Shown: positions 49,992 through 58,142 of the stretch, piece after piece
How positions within the stretch are numbered: position 1 is the stretch's first letter
Layout of the letters: each line of letters starts with the position of its first letter
NCBI GenBank assembly: GCA_003154775.1
Contig: PMES01000035.1
Span: forward strand, 1-64,000
Origin: Acidobacteriota bacterium
Lineage (GTDB): Bacteria; Acidobacteriota; Terriglobia; Acidiferrales; UBA7541
Direction: 5' to 3'
DNA: 64,000 nucleotides
The notes under the pieces: generated by a model
The model's database searches: none
What the model was told of the DNA's origin: nothing
The model's input: only the letters and a program-made list of their open reading frames with translations
Translations under genes and position numbers: made by a program

Positions 49992-50693
49992 TCAGGAATT
50001 GCGCAGGCCGTGCAGGATGAGGCGGAGAAAGATTTGTTTGACGTGCTCGGGGTCCGAGCCGGCCTGGCTGGAAGAGACCGGATCGTTGTCATACCACCGG
50101 TAAAGCCAATTGCACATCCCCAGGATCGCGTTGACGATGAGCCAGGGCTCGCCCTCCATTAGCTTTCCCTGTTCCTGGCCCTTGCGAACCAGTTCGACAA
50201 ATCGCTTGTTGTAGCGGGACATCACGGAGATGAGCTTGTGCTGCCGTTTGCCCGACAGCGAATCGAATTCGTGCAGGAATAATCCGAACGGCACGCGATT
50301 CTGGATGATGTAGTCAATCTGCGCGCGGATGGCCCGCTCGAGCTGCTCGACGGGATCGCCTTCGGGATCGATGTGGCGGGCGATGTACGCGTCGCCATCC
50401 TCGACGCCGGCGAGAAGCAGCCGGAACAGCAAGTCGTCCTTGGATTTGATGTAGTAGTAGAGCGAGCCCTTGAGGATGCCGACGTCCCTGGCTACATCTT
50501 CGATGGTCGTGGCATGAAATCCCTTGGCGAAAAAAATGTTCGCGGCGCTTTGCAGGACTTCCTCGAGGCGCGTGCCAGGTTTGGATTTGGCCGGAAGCTG
50601 CGGGGCATTGCGCGGGCGCAGCGGCTGGGGAACGGAATTACTCTTGGAGATTTTGCCGGGCACGGGCGTCCTCGCGGGAATCCTAGAAAGCAT
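49992..50693 (-). CDS. TetR/AcrR family transcriptional regulator
   Basis: LEEVLQSAANIFFAKGFHATTIEDVARDVGILKGSLYYYIKSKDDLL. Confidence 0.95.
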   Translation of the reverse strand: MLSRIPARTPVPGKISKSNSVPQPLRPRNAPQLPAKSKPGTRLEEVLQSAANIFFAKGFHATTIEDVARDVGILKGSLYYYIKSKDDLLFRLLLAGVEDGDAYIARHIDPEGDPVEQLERAIRAQIDYIIQNRVPFGLFLHEFDSLSGKRQHKLISVMSRYNKRFVELVRKGQEQGKLMEGEPWLIVNAILGMCNWLYRWYDNDPVSSSQAGSDPEHVKQIFLRLILHGLRNS

Positions 50694-50790
50694 AGTAACA
50701 GAGGGGCGCGGAGGGCAACGGAGAACACAGAGAAGCGGCGGAGAACTGGCGAGGGACGATGCGCCTTATGGTTTGGGCGCCATTTTATTT

Positions 50791-51885
50791 TTACGGTAGG
50801 ACGACGTGGCAGGAATGCGTCTTCAGCACGAGCCACACGCGCAGACCGGGGACGAGTTGCAGCGAACGAACCGCGCCGGGCGTGAGATGCACGATGAAGC
50901 GGGCCCCGGCGGTCACCTGCGCGACGACGAGTGACCCGCGCGGCTCCAGCGCATCGAGCGTGCCCGGCAAGACGTTGCGGGCGCTGAGGGCACGGGGCGC
51001 TTCGGTGGCAAGGAGAATGTCGCCGGCGCGGATGGCCACCTGAACCGCTGCGCCCGGCGGCACCGTACCGAGCGGAATTTCCAGTTCGCAGTTCGCGGAA
51101 GCGAGCACGACGCGCATGACGCCGTCCGCGGGACGCTGCTCGACGACATGCCCATCCAAGAAATTCTCGAAACCGGCGGCCTGGGCCAGGGCAACACTCC
51201 GCGGCGCATCGAGGACGGCGCGGGGAGCACCACTTTCCTGAACCCGGCCATTGACGAGCGCAACGACACGTTCGCCGATGGCGTCCACTTCTTCGCGATT
51301 GTGCGTCACATAAAGAATCGGGATGCGCTCGGCGGCGTTCCACGCGCGAAGATCCTGCAGAATCGCCTGCCGCAGCGCGGCGTCCAGCCCGGTCAGCGGC
51401 TCATCGAGCAGCAGCAATTGCGGCTGCGTCACCAGCGAGCGCGCCAGGGCCACCCGCTGCTTTTCTCCCCCGGAAAGTTCGCCGGGCTTGCGCCGGCGCA
51501 GCGCTTCAATGTGAAACGCCGGCAGAATGCGCTCGACGCGCTCTTGTCGCTCAGGCGAAGGGAAAGCGGAAAGACCATAGGCGACATTCTCTTCCACGGA
51601 CAGATGAGGGAAGAGCGCGAGCGACTGAAAAACGTAGGCAATGCGGCGCATTTGCGCAGGCAGCGAAAAACGGCGCGCGGCGTTGAAGAAATATTCGTCG
51701 TTGAATTTGATCACACCCGCATCCGGGCGGAGCAAGCCGGAGATGCAGTCGAGCAACGTGGACTTCCCCGCCCCGGAGGGGCCGAAGAGCACCGTGAAGC
51801 CCGGAGCGAACGTTTCGCGGACGTCCAGATGAAAAGGCGGCGAGCCCGCCGTGCGGAATTGTTTGCGAATGTCAACGAAGAGCAT
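50791..51885 (-). CDS. modC: molybdenum ABC transporter ATP-binding protein
   Basis: LFGPSGAGKSTLLDCISGLLRP; GELSGGEKQRVALARSLVTQPQLLLLDEPLTGLD; C-term TOBE; downstream of modB. Confidence 0.92.
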   Translation of the reverse strand: MLFVDIRKQFRTAGSPPFHLDVRETFAPGFTVLFGPSGAGKSTLLDCISGLLRPDAGVIKFNDEYFFNAARRFSLPAQMRRIAYVFQSLALFPHLSVEENVAYGLSAFPSPERQERVERILPAFHIEALRRRKPGELSGGEKQRVALARSLVTQPQLLLLDEPLTGLDAALRQAILQDLRAWNAAERIPILYVTHNREEVDAIGERVVALVNGRVQESGAPRAVLDAPRSVALAQAAGFENFLDGHVVEQRPADGVMRVVLASANCELEIPLGTVPPGAAVQVAIRAGDILLATEAPRALSARNVLPGTLDALEPRGSLVVAQVTAGARFIVHLTPGAVRSLQLVPGLRVWLVLKTHSCHVVLP

Positions 51886-51893
51886 TGGAAGAG

Positions 51894-52568
51894 TCACTTC
51901 GCGAGCCAAGGCGACCACACGCGGCGATTCATGCCGTAAACGACGGCCAGCACGATAAACGAGATGCCCAGTAGCAGTAGCGCCGTGTGGTTGGCGGCAG
52001 CGAAGTCCAGCGCCTGGACGCGATCGTAAATGTCAATGGAAACGGTGCGCGTGATGCCCGGAAGATTGCCGCCGACCATCAGCACAACGCCGAATTCGCC
52101 GAGCGTGTGCGCAAAGCTGAGGACCACGGCGGTGATGAGTCCGGGCCAGGAGAGCGGAACAATGATGCGGAAAAATGTGCGCAGGCGGCTGGCGCCGAGA
52201 ATAGAAGAAGCATCGAGGAGACGCCGGTCGAGCGATTCGAAGGAAGCGATCAGGGGCTGCACGGCAAAGGGCAGGCTGTAGACAAGTGAGGCGATGACGA
52301 GGCCGGCGAAGGTGAAGGCCAGCGTGTGGCCGAACAGGAATTGCCACAGGCGCCCAAGCGGGCCGCGCGGACCCAGTGCGATCAGGGCGTAGAACCCGAG
52401 AACCGTGGGAGGAAGAACCAGAGGGAGAGCGACAACGGACTCCAGCAGGAATTTCCCCCGCCAGTGCGTGAAAGCGAGCCAGTAGGCCAGCGGTAGCGCC
52501 AGCATGAGGAGGATGGCGGAGACCACGGCGGCCAACCGGAAGGATAGCAGGAGCGCATCGAGGTTCAT
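51894..52568 (-). CDS. modB: molybdate ABC transporter permease
   Basis: VVALPLVLPPTVLGFYAL; LGASRLRTFFRIIVPLSWPGLITAVVLSFAHTLGEFGVVLMVGGNLPG. Confidence 0.96.
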   Translation of the reverse strand: MNLDALLLSFRLAAVVSAILLMLALPLAYWLAFTHWRGKFLLESVVALPLVLPPTVLGFYALIALGPRGPLGRLWQFLFGHTLAFTFAGLVIASLVYSLPFAVQPLIASFESLDRRLLDASSILGASRLRTFFRIIVPLSWPGLITAVVLSFAHTLGEFGVVLMVGGNLPGITRTVSIDIYDRVQALDFAAANHTALLLLGISFIVLAVVYGMNRRVWSPWLAK

Positions 52569-53422
52569 GGCTTGGTGGTCTCGCGGGATTCGGAAGCAGC
52601 GGGCAGAGTGAAGCCATAGCGGGCCAGCGTGGCGCGCGCGGATTCAGTTTGCAGAAAGGCGAGGAAAGCGCGGGCGGCCGGCTTGTTGGGCGAGGATTTC
52701 AGGAGGACGACGGCTTGTTCGAGAGGCGGATAAAGATCACGCGGAATTTCCCAGTACTTGCCGGATTTCATGGCGGGAGCGGCTGCGAGCGAGAAAGCCA
52801 GGATGCCGGCTTGGGCGCTGCCGGAGAGCACGAATTGCGCGGCCTGCGAAATATTTTCGCCGTAAACCAGTTTGGATTTGAGTCGCTCGTAGAGGCCGGC
52901 CTTTTGCAAGGCGGCGACGGCGGCGCGGCCGTAGGGCGCGTGATCGGGATTGGCGATGGCAATTTTCTGAATGCGCGCATCCAGCAGCGTGTTCCATTGG
53001 AGATTTGCGGGAATCAATGGCGACTCGGGCGGCAGCCACAAAACGATGCGTCCGAACGCATAGGTGTAGCGCGAATCGGATTCGGCGAAGCCCGCATCGA
53101 TTAGCTTCTGCGGATAAGCGATATCGGCGGAAAAGAAAAGATCGAAGGGAGCGCCATTCTGGATTTGCGCGAAGAAGTTGCCGCTGGAGCCATAGCTGAT
53201 GGCGAGTTTCGCGGCAGATTGCTTTTCGTACTGCGCGGCAAGATCGCCGAGGGCGAATTGCAGGTCGGAGGCGGCGGCGATGCGAAGGGATTGGGCGTGA
53301 ACGCTCCGCGCGGCAGGAAAGAACAGCAAGGCGAGCAATATTGCCGAGATGGGGCGCAGCAATGCTGCGCCCCTACACTGACGGATTGTTGGGAGAATGT
53401 TCATGGGCACGCGCGCACGCAA
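52565..53422 (-). CDS. modA: molybdate ABC transporter substrate-binding protein
   Basis: LRIAAASDLQFALGDLAAQYEKQSAAKLAISYGSSGNFFAQIQNGAPFDLFFSADIAYPQKLIDAG. Confidence 0.95.
   Translation of the reverse strand: MRARVPMNILPTIRQCRGAALLRPISAILLALLFFPAARSVHAQSLRIAAASDLQFALGDLAAQYEKQSAAKLAISYGSSGNFFAQIQNGAPFDLFFSADIAYPQKLIDAGFAESDSRYTYAFGRIVLWLPPESPLIPANLQWNTLLDARIQKIAIANPDHAPYGRAAVAALQKAGLYERLKSKLVYGENISQAAQFVLSGSAQAGILAFSLAAAPAMKSGKYWEIPRDLYPPLEQAVVLLKSSPNKPAARAFLAFLQTESARATLARYGFTLPAASESRETTKP
53341..53377. repeat. 37-bp palindromic repeat, copy inside modA signal-peptide coding region
   Basis: TTGCCGAGATGGGGCGCAGC-AAT-GCTGCGCCCCTACA; counterpart at 8970-9006. Confidence 0.85.
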
Positions 53423-53427
53423 GGGGA

Positions 53428-53835
53428 TCAGACGCGGAGAATCATCACTTCGGTGGATTTGATGAGGGCGGCGGCGCGCTCGCCGGCCTTAAGGCGCATC
53501 TCTTTGGCGGCATCGGCGGTGATGATCGAGGTGATGTGCTGCTCGCCGATCGCGAGCGTAATTTGCGCCAGAAGTCCGCTGAATTTGATGGCGACGACGC
53601 GCCCGATGAGCTGGTTGCGCCCGCTGATTTTGCGGAAATTGCCGCGCCTCGTGGCGATATCCCCGCGCTCCAGCTTTTTTGGGATTAGGCGGTCGATTTC
53701 CGATTCAGGCACGCGATGGTGGCCTCCGGGCGTTTTGGCAGTCTTGATTTTGTCGTGGTAGATCCACTGCTTCAGCGTGGGATAGCTGATGCCAAGGATA
53801 TTGGCGGCTTCGCGCGGCGCTAAGAGTCTTTGCAT
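53428..53835 (-). CDS. helix-turn-helix (excisionase/MerR-type) plus TOBE domain regulator, ModE-like role
   Basis: LLAPREAANILGISYPTLKQWIYHDKIKTAKTPGGHHRVPESEIDRLI then NQLIGRVVAIKFSGLLAQITLAIGEQHITSIITADAAKEMRLKAGERAAALIKSTEVMI. Confidence 0.93.
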   Translation of the reverse strand: MQRLLAPREAANILGISYPTLKQWIYHDKIKTAKTPGGHHRVPESEIDRLIPKKLERGDIATRRGNFRKISGRNQLIGRVVAIKFSGLLAQITLAIGEQHITSIITADAAKEMRLKAGERAAALIKSTEVMILRV

Positions 53836-53860
53836 GGGTGCCTCAGGCCCGTGATGATAG

Positions 53861-53903
53861 ACGGTTTTATTTGCCAGAGCAATACGTTTTTATACGGTTT
53901 TGA
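53861..53903 (-). promoter_or_regulatory. candidate operator: three direct repeats ACG(G/T)TTTTAT-like upstream of the HTH-TOBE/modABC operon
   Basis: acggttttat at 53861, acgtttttat at 53884, acggttttga at 53894, 26-70 bp upstream of the regulator start codon. Confidence 0.45.
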
Positions 53904-53961
53904 GGGAAGAAAGTCACACGGTGGAAGCGAAAATGGCTCGGAATAACCCGCACTCGAAAAC

Positions 53962-56373
53962 CTAATTGCGGAGTGGCTTGCCGGTTTTCAGCGTGTGGGC
54001 AATGCGCGCCTGGGTTTTCTTCTCGCCGCAAAGAGAAACGAAGGCTTCGCGCTCCAGATCCAGAACATACTGTTCGCTGACCAACTGCGGCGCGGATAGC
54101 GCGCCCCCCGCAAGAATGTTGGCGAGCTGCCGCGCCACATGCGCATCGTAATCGGATGCGTAGCCGCCTCGCACCATCAGGTGGATGGCCATCTTTGCGG
54201 CAGCAAGGAACGATTCCCCCAGCACCTTGATCTGCGTCGTCTGCGCGCCTTCCTGCCAGGAGGAAGCCGCCGGCTTCCATCCGCCGCGGGCAAGAGCGAG
54301 CGCGGTCTGCTTGGCGTCGGCAACCAGTCGCTCGCGATTCATCGAGTACGAATCGTTGCGGCGCAGGTAGCCGAGCTCGCGGCATTCTTCCGCGCTGGTG
54401 CCCACTTTGGCGGTGGCGATATTCTCAAACACGGGCCTCAGCGTGTGGAATAAATCCAGGTCATCCCCTGACGCCGCATTCTCATTGGCGCGGATGAGCA
54501 TCTCCTTCGTGCCGCCACCGCCAGGAATCAGGCCGACGCCGGCTTCCACGAGGCCGATGTAAGCCTCAGCAGCCGCATGAATCTTCGCGGCGTGCAGCCC
54601 GATTTCGCAGCCGCCGCCGAGCGCCATACCCTGCGGCGCGGCGACGACCGGCTTCGGCGCGTATTTGATGGCCAGATTCACGTTCTGGAACTGCTTCACC
54701 GCCATGTGCAATTCATCCCACTCCTGCTCCTGTGCGCCGACAAGCACCAGCATCAAATTCGCGCCAACCGAAAAGTTGCTGGCCTGGTTGGCAATGACCA
54801 TGGCGTCGAAATCTCTCTCCAGGCGCTTCAGACCTTTGTGCATCATGGCGATCAGGTCCGCGCCAATGGCGTTCATCTTGGCATGAAATTCGCAGCAGAC
54901 CACGCCGTCGCCAAGATCGATCAGGCTGGCGCCAGAGTTGCGCTCAACTTCGCGGCCCGCCTCCTTGAGATTTTTCAAAATAAGGATGCCGGCGGGCTCC
55001 TCCACTTTTTTCACGGAAGCCGTGGCGAGATCGAAGACGGAGCTGACGCCCTTCTCCGATTCGTAAAAGCTTTTGCGCCCGCTGGCCAGCGCTTTTTCAA
55101 AAACAGGAGGGAGCGCACGGCCTTCTTTCCTGATCTGCTCCGCGAATGCCGGGAGCCCCAGAGCGTCAACAATCTCGAACGGGCCAAGTTCCCAGGCGAA
55201 GCCCCAGCGCATGGCGCGGTCCAAGTCCACGATGTGATCGGTGATTTCCGGCATGCGGCGTCCGGCGTAGAGGCACATCTCCGAAAGGCCGCCCCAGATG
55301 AATTGCTGGGCTTTGTCCGTCTTTTGTCCTTCAAAGAGCGGCGTCACGAGCGCGCGCAGACGCTCGCGCGTATCCTCGATGGTCTTGCCGGCTTCGATGG
55401 AAGCGAACCGCGCTTTTTGCCGCGCGCGATACTCCATCGTGTTGAGGTCGAGCGTCAGAATCTCCTTTTCGCCCTCGCGCTTCACGCGCTTGTAAAATCC
55501 CTGGCCAGTCTTGTCGCCGATCCAGCCGCGCCGCGCCATCTCTTCGACGAAGGGTGGCACTTTGTAGGCTTCGCGCGACTCGTCATTTGGCGCGGTCTCA
55601 TAAATGTTCTTCACCACGTGCATCAGAATATCGAGGCCGACGATATCCGCGGTACGAAACGTCGCGGACTTCGGCCAGCCCACGGCCGGGCCGGTGCACG
55701 CGTCCACCTCCTCCACCGTCAATCCGAGAGTGCTCATCAGCCGCAGCGCATTCAACATCGAATAGGTGCCGATGCGGTTGGCGATGAAGTTGGGCGTGTC
55801 CTTGGCAACAACCACGCCTTTGCCGAGGCGCCGGTCGCAAAAATCGCAAAGCGCCGCCACCACGTCGGGAGAAGTCTTCGGGCCGGGAATGAACTCCACG
55901 AGTTTCATGTAACGCGGCGGGTTGAAGAAGTGCGTGCCGGCCCAGTGCTGCTGAAATTCTTCGGGCAGTCCTTCCGCGATGAGGTGAACGGGAAGCCCGG
56001 AGGTATTGGTGGTCACGATCGCGCCGGGCTTGCGATATTGCGCAACCTTGGCCAGCAGGCCGCGCTTGATCTCCAGATTCTCCGCCACCACTTCGATGAT
56101 CCAGTCCGCTTCGGCGATGCGCGGCAGATCGTCCTCAAAATTGCCGATAGCGATTTTGGAGGCCAGCGCCGGCGTGAAAAAAGCGGCCGGGCGTGATTTT
56201 CTCGCAGCCTCCAGGCCGGCAAGCACAATTTTGTTGCGATCGGCGGGAGCGGCATCCTTCGGAACGATGTCCATGAGAAGGCAGGGGAGGCCGGCGTTGG
56301 CAAAATGCGCGGCGATGCGCGCGCCCATGGTGCCGGCGCCGAGAACAGCGGCTTTCTGAATTCGGTGAGTCAT
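53962..56373 (-). CDS. 3-hydroxyacyl-CoA dehydrogenase/enoyl-CoA hydratase (FadB/FadN-type fusion)
   Basis: KAAVLGAGTMGARIAAHFANAGLPCLLMD; GTHFFNPPRYMKLVEFIPG; later hydratase VVAAPQGMALGGGCEIGLHAAKIHAAAEAYIGLVEAGVGLIPGGGGTKEML. Confidence 0.96.
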   Translation of the reverse strand: MTHRIQKAAVLGAGTMGARIAAHFANAGLPCLLMDIVPKDAAPADRNKIVLAGLEAARKSRPAAFFTPALASKIAIGNFEDDLPRIAEADWIIEVVAENLEIKRGLLAKVAQYRKPGAIVTTNTSGLPVHLIAEGLPEEFQQHWAGTHFFNPPRYMKLVEFIPGPKTSPDVVAALCDFCDRRLGKGVVVAKDTPNFIANRIGTYSMLNALRLMSTLGLTVEEVDACTGPAVGWPKSATFRTADIVGLDILMHVVKNIYETAPNDESREAYKVPPFVEEMARRGWIGDKTGQGFYKRVKREGEKEILTLDLNTMEYRARQKARFASIEAGKTIEDTRERLRALVTPLFEGQKTDKAQQFIWGGLSEMCLYAGRRMPEITDHIVDLDRAMRWGFAWELGPFEIVDALGLPAFAEQIRKEGRALPPVFEKALASGRKSFYESEKGVSSVFDLATASVKKVEEPAGILILKNLKEAGREVERNSGASLIDLGDGVVCCEFHAKMNAIGADLIAMMHKGLKRLERDFDAMVIANQASNFSVGANLMLVLVGAQEQEWDELHMAVKQFQNVNLAIKYAPKPVVAAPQGMALGGGCEIGLHAAKIHAAAEAYIGLVEAGVGLIPGGGGTKEMLIRANENAASGDDLDLFHTLRPVFENIATAKVGTSAEECRELGYLRRNDSYSMNRERLVADAKQTALALARGGWKPAASSWQEGAQTTQIKVLGESFLAAAKMAIHLMVRGGYASDYDAHVARQLANILAGGALSAPQLVSEQYVLDLEREAFVSLCGEKKTQARIAHTLKTGKPLRN

Positions 56374-56490
56374 ACGCAAGCCTTGTGGAACGTGATTGGT
56401 ACGGCTAGACAGGTTACAAAACCGGCATGCGCTGGTCAAACACCTGTTTGGTAAGGCCCGAACGATTTAAAATGGCAGGCATATGCGTAA

Positions 56491-57354
56491 AGTAAAGACC
56501 GGGGAATCCGCGAGCTTGCGAAAGAGGTTTTCCGCGCGTTTGCCTACGGTGGCACCCCGCCGGGGACGCGCCGTCCGCGCGTAGGCCTGGCGCTGGCGGG
56601 CGGATTTGCGCGCGGCATCGCGCACATCGGCGTGCTGCGCGTTTTTCGCGAAGCGGCCATCCCGATCGACGTCGTATCCGGCACAAGCGTGGGCGCGCTG
56701 ATCGCCACGGGGTATTGCGCCGGCACGCCTCTCGAAGCCATGCAAGATCTGGCGCTGCAAACAAAATTCAGCGATTTCGGCAGGTGGGCGCCTTCCTGGC
56801 TGGGCCTGGCAACGAACTACCGCTTGGAACAATATCTTTCGCGGTTGACGCCGCTGAAAACATTTGAAGACCTGCAGAAGCCCCTGGCCATCGCCGCAAC
56901 CGACATCAACGAGGGCTTGGCGGTCTATTACCACAGCGGGCCAATCGCCCCGGCCTTGCGTGCTTCCTGCGCCTACCCCGGTTTGTTTGTGCCGATCCAA
57001 CACGAGGGCCGCACGCTGGTGGACGGCTTCCTGACCGCCTTGGTTCCCATCGAGGGGGTGCTGCTTCTGGGCGCGGAACTCGTCATCGCCGTTTACCTGG
57101 AATCCAAAACGATCGAAAGCCCTCGCACATTCACGGACGTGCTCAGCCGGTCGTTCACCATCATTCAGAAACATGCGGACCTGGAGTGGCGGCAGCACGC
57201 CGACGTGATCATCGAACCGGACGTCTCGCCCTATGCCTGGGATGACTTCACCAAAACAATGGAATTGGTGCGTGCGGGGGAAGAAGCGGCGCTGCGAGCC
57301 CTGCCCGCCATACGCGCGGCGATTGAGGGCAAGCGCATCGTGACCGGGAAGTAG
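56491..57354 (+). CDS. patatin-like phospholipase (true start unclear)
   Basis: RPRVGLALAGGFARGIAHIGVLRVFREAAIPIDVVSGTSVGALIATGYCAG, VDGFL dyad; no ATG/GTG/TTG in frame between stop TAA 56488-56490 and the glycine-rich motif. Confidence 0.85.
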   Translation, partial: SKDRGIRELAKEVFRAFAYGGTPPGTRRPRVGLALAGGFARGIAHIGVLRVFREAAIPIDVVSGTSVGALIATGYCAGTPLEAMQDLALQTKFSDFGRWAPSWLGLATNYRLEQYLSRLTPLKTFEDLQKPLAIAATDINEGLAVYYHSGPIAPALRASCAYPGLFVPIQHEGRTLVDGFLTALVPIEGVLLLGAELVIAVYLESKTIESPRTFTDVLSRSFTIIQKHADLEWRQHADVIIEPDVSPYAWDDFTKTMELVRAGEEAALRALPAIRAAIEGKRIVTGK

Positions 57355-57452
57355 CCAGCGAAAAAAACTGCCCCGACAATTTCCTTCCTGGCGAAATTCG
57401 CTCAGCTGGCCTTTCTCGCGAGATGCTGTTTTGATCCTATTCAGACCGCGAA

Positions 57453-57574
57453 GCACCCTGTCATCTTGAGGGGCGCGCCGAGCGTTTACCCCGGCCTGGT
57501 CGGGGCGCCCCGAAAGATCTCAACTAACACATCTTGCACAATTTTGTTGAGTTTCTTCGGCGCTCCTCATCAGA
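57453..57574 (-). repeat. dispersed intergenic repeat, copy 2 (inverted relative to 22588-22691)
   Basis: Reverse complement aligns along its length with copy 1, plus an extra hairpin CCCGACCAGGCCGGG. Confidence 0.85.
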
Positions 57575-57595
57575 AGGTGGCGGCCAAGTTTGCGC

Positions 57596-57856
57596 TCAGG
57601 CGCGAGTCACTTCCACCACCACCGGCTGGCCTTCGCCTTTGCCGCGCTGGTTGAGCCAGGCGCCGAGACCCTCGGCAAAGCGCTCCGGCGTAAGGCGAAG
57701 ACTCGCTTCCAGCCAGCCGTCGGCAACCGGCAGGGTGTCGTCGAAATCGGGCGAATTGGTGAAATTGCGCATGCAGAATTGATCCAGCCACTCGAGCGGG
57801 CAGGGCTTGCGTTCCCCGCGAATCAGAACATCCACCTGAAATTTCTGAGCGTACAT
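57596..57856 (-). CDS. hypothetical protein, 86 aa
   Basis: Coherent sequence MYAQKFQVDVLIRGERKPCPLEWLDQFCMRNFTNSPDFDDTLPVADGWLEASLRLTPERFAEGLGAWLN. Confidence 0.55.
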   Translation of the reverse strand: MYAQKFQVDVLIRGERKPCPLEWLDQFCMRNFTNSPDFDDTLPVADGWLEASLRLTPERFAEGLGAWLNQRGKGEGQPVVVEVTRA

Positions 57857-58142
57857 GGCGAAATCATATCATCGCGCGCGCGGGGTCCCGCGCCGCCGGC
57901 AATCCCCGTTGCACCAGCAACCTCAGCCGTGCGTGAAATGGCCGCATAAGTAAAGGCGTAGATGGTCATAAGCATAGCCTGAACTTGCGCAGGGCTCAGG
58001 GCTAACATACACTGTGCGGACACGAGACGGACTTGCACCATCCTGCCTCTCTGGGATGCTCCTCCTGGTATCGGAGACCGGCTGGTTTCGGCGCATCGCA
58101 TTGCTCTCGGATGCAGCGCACTTTAAATTCCGGGGGTAGAAC

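Noticed and set aside
54577-56196. 539-aa ORF on + strand opposite the fadB-like gene
   Set aside because: Shadow ORF of a confidently identified gene; Arg/His/Ala-rich translation without motifs, typical of GC-rich antisense frames.
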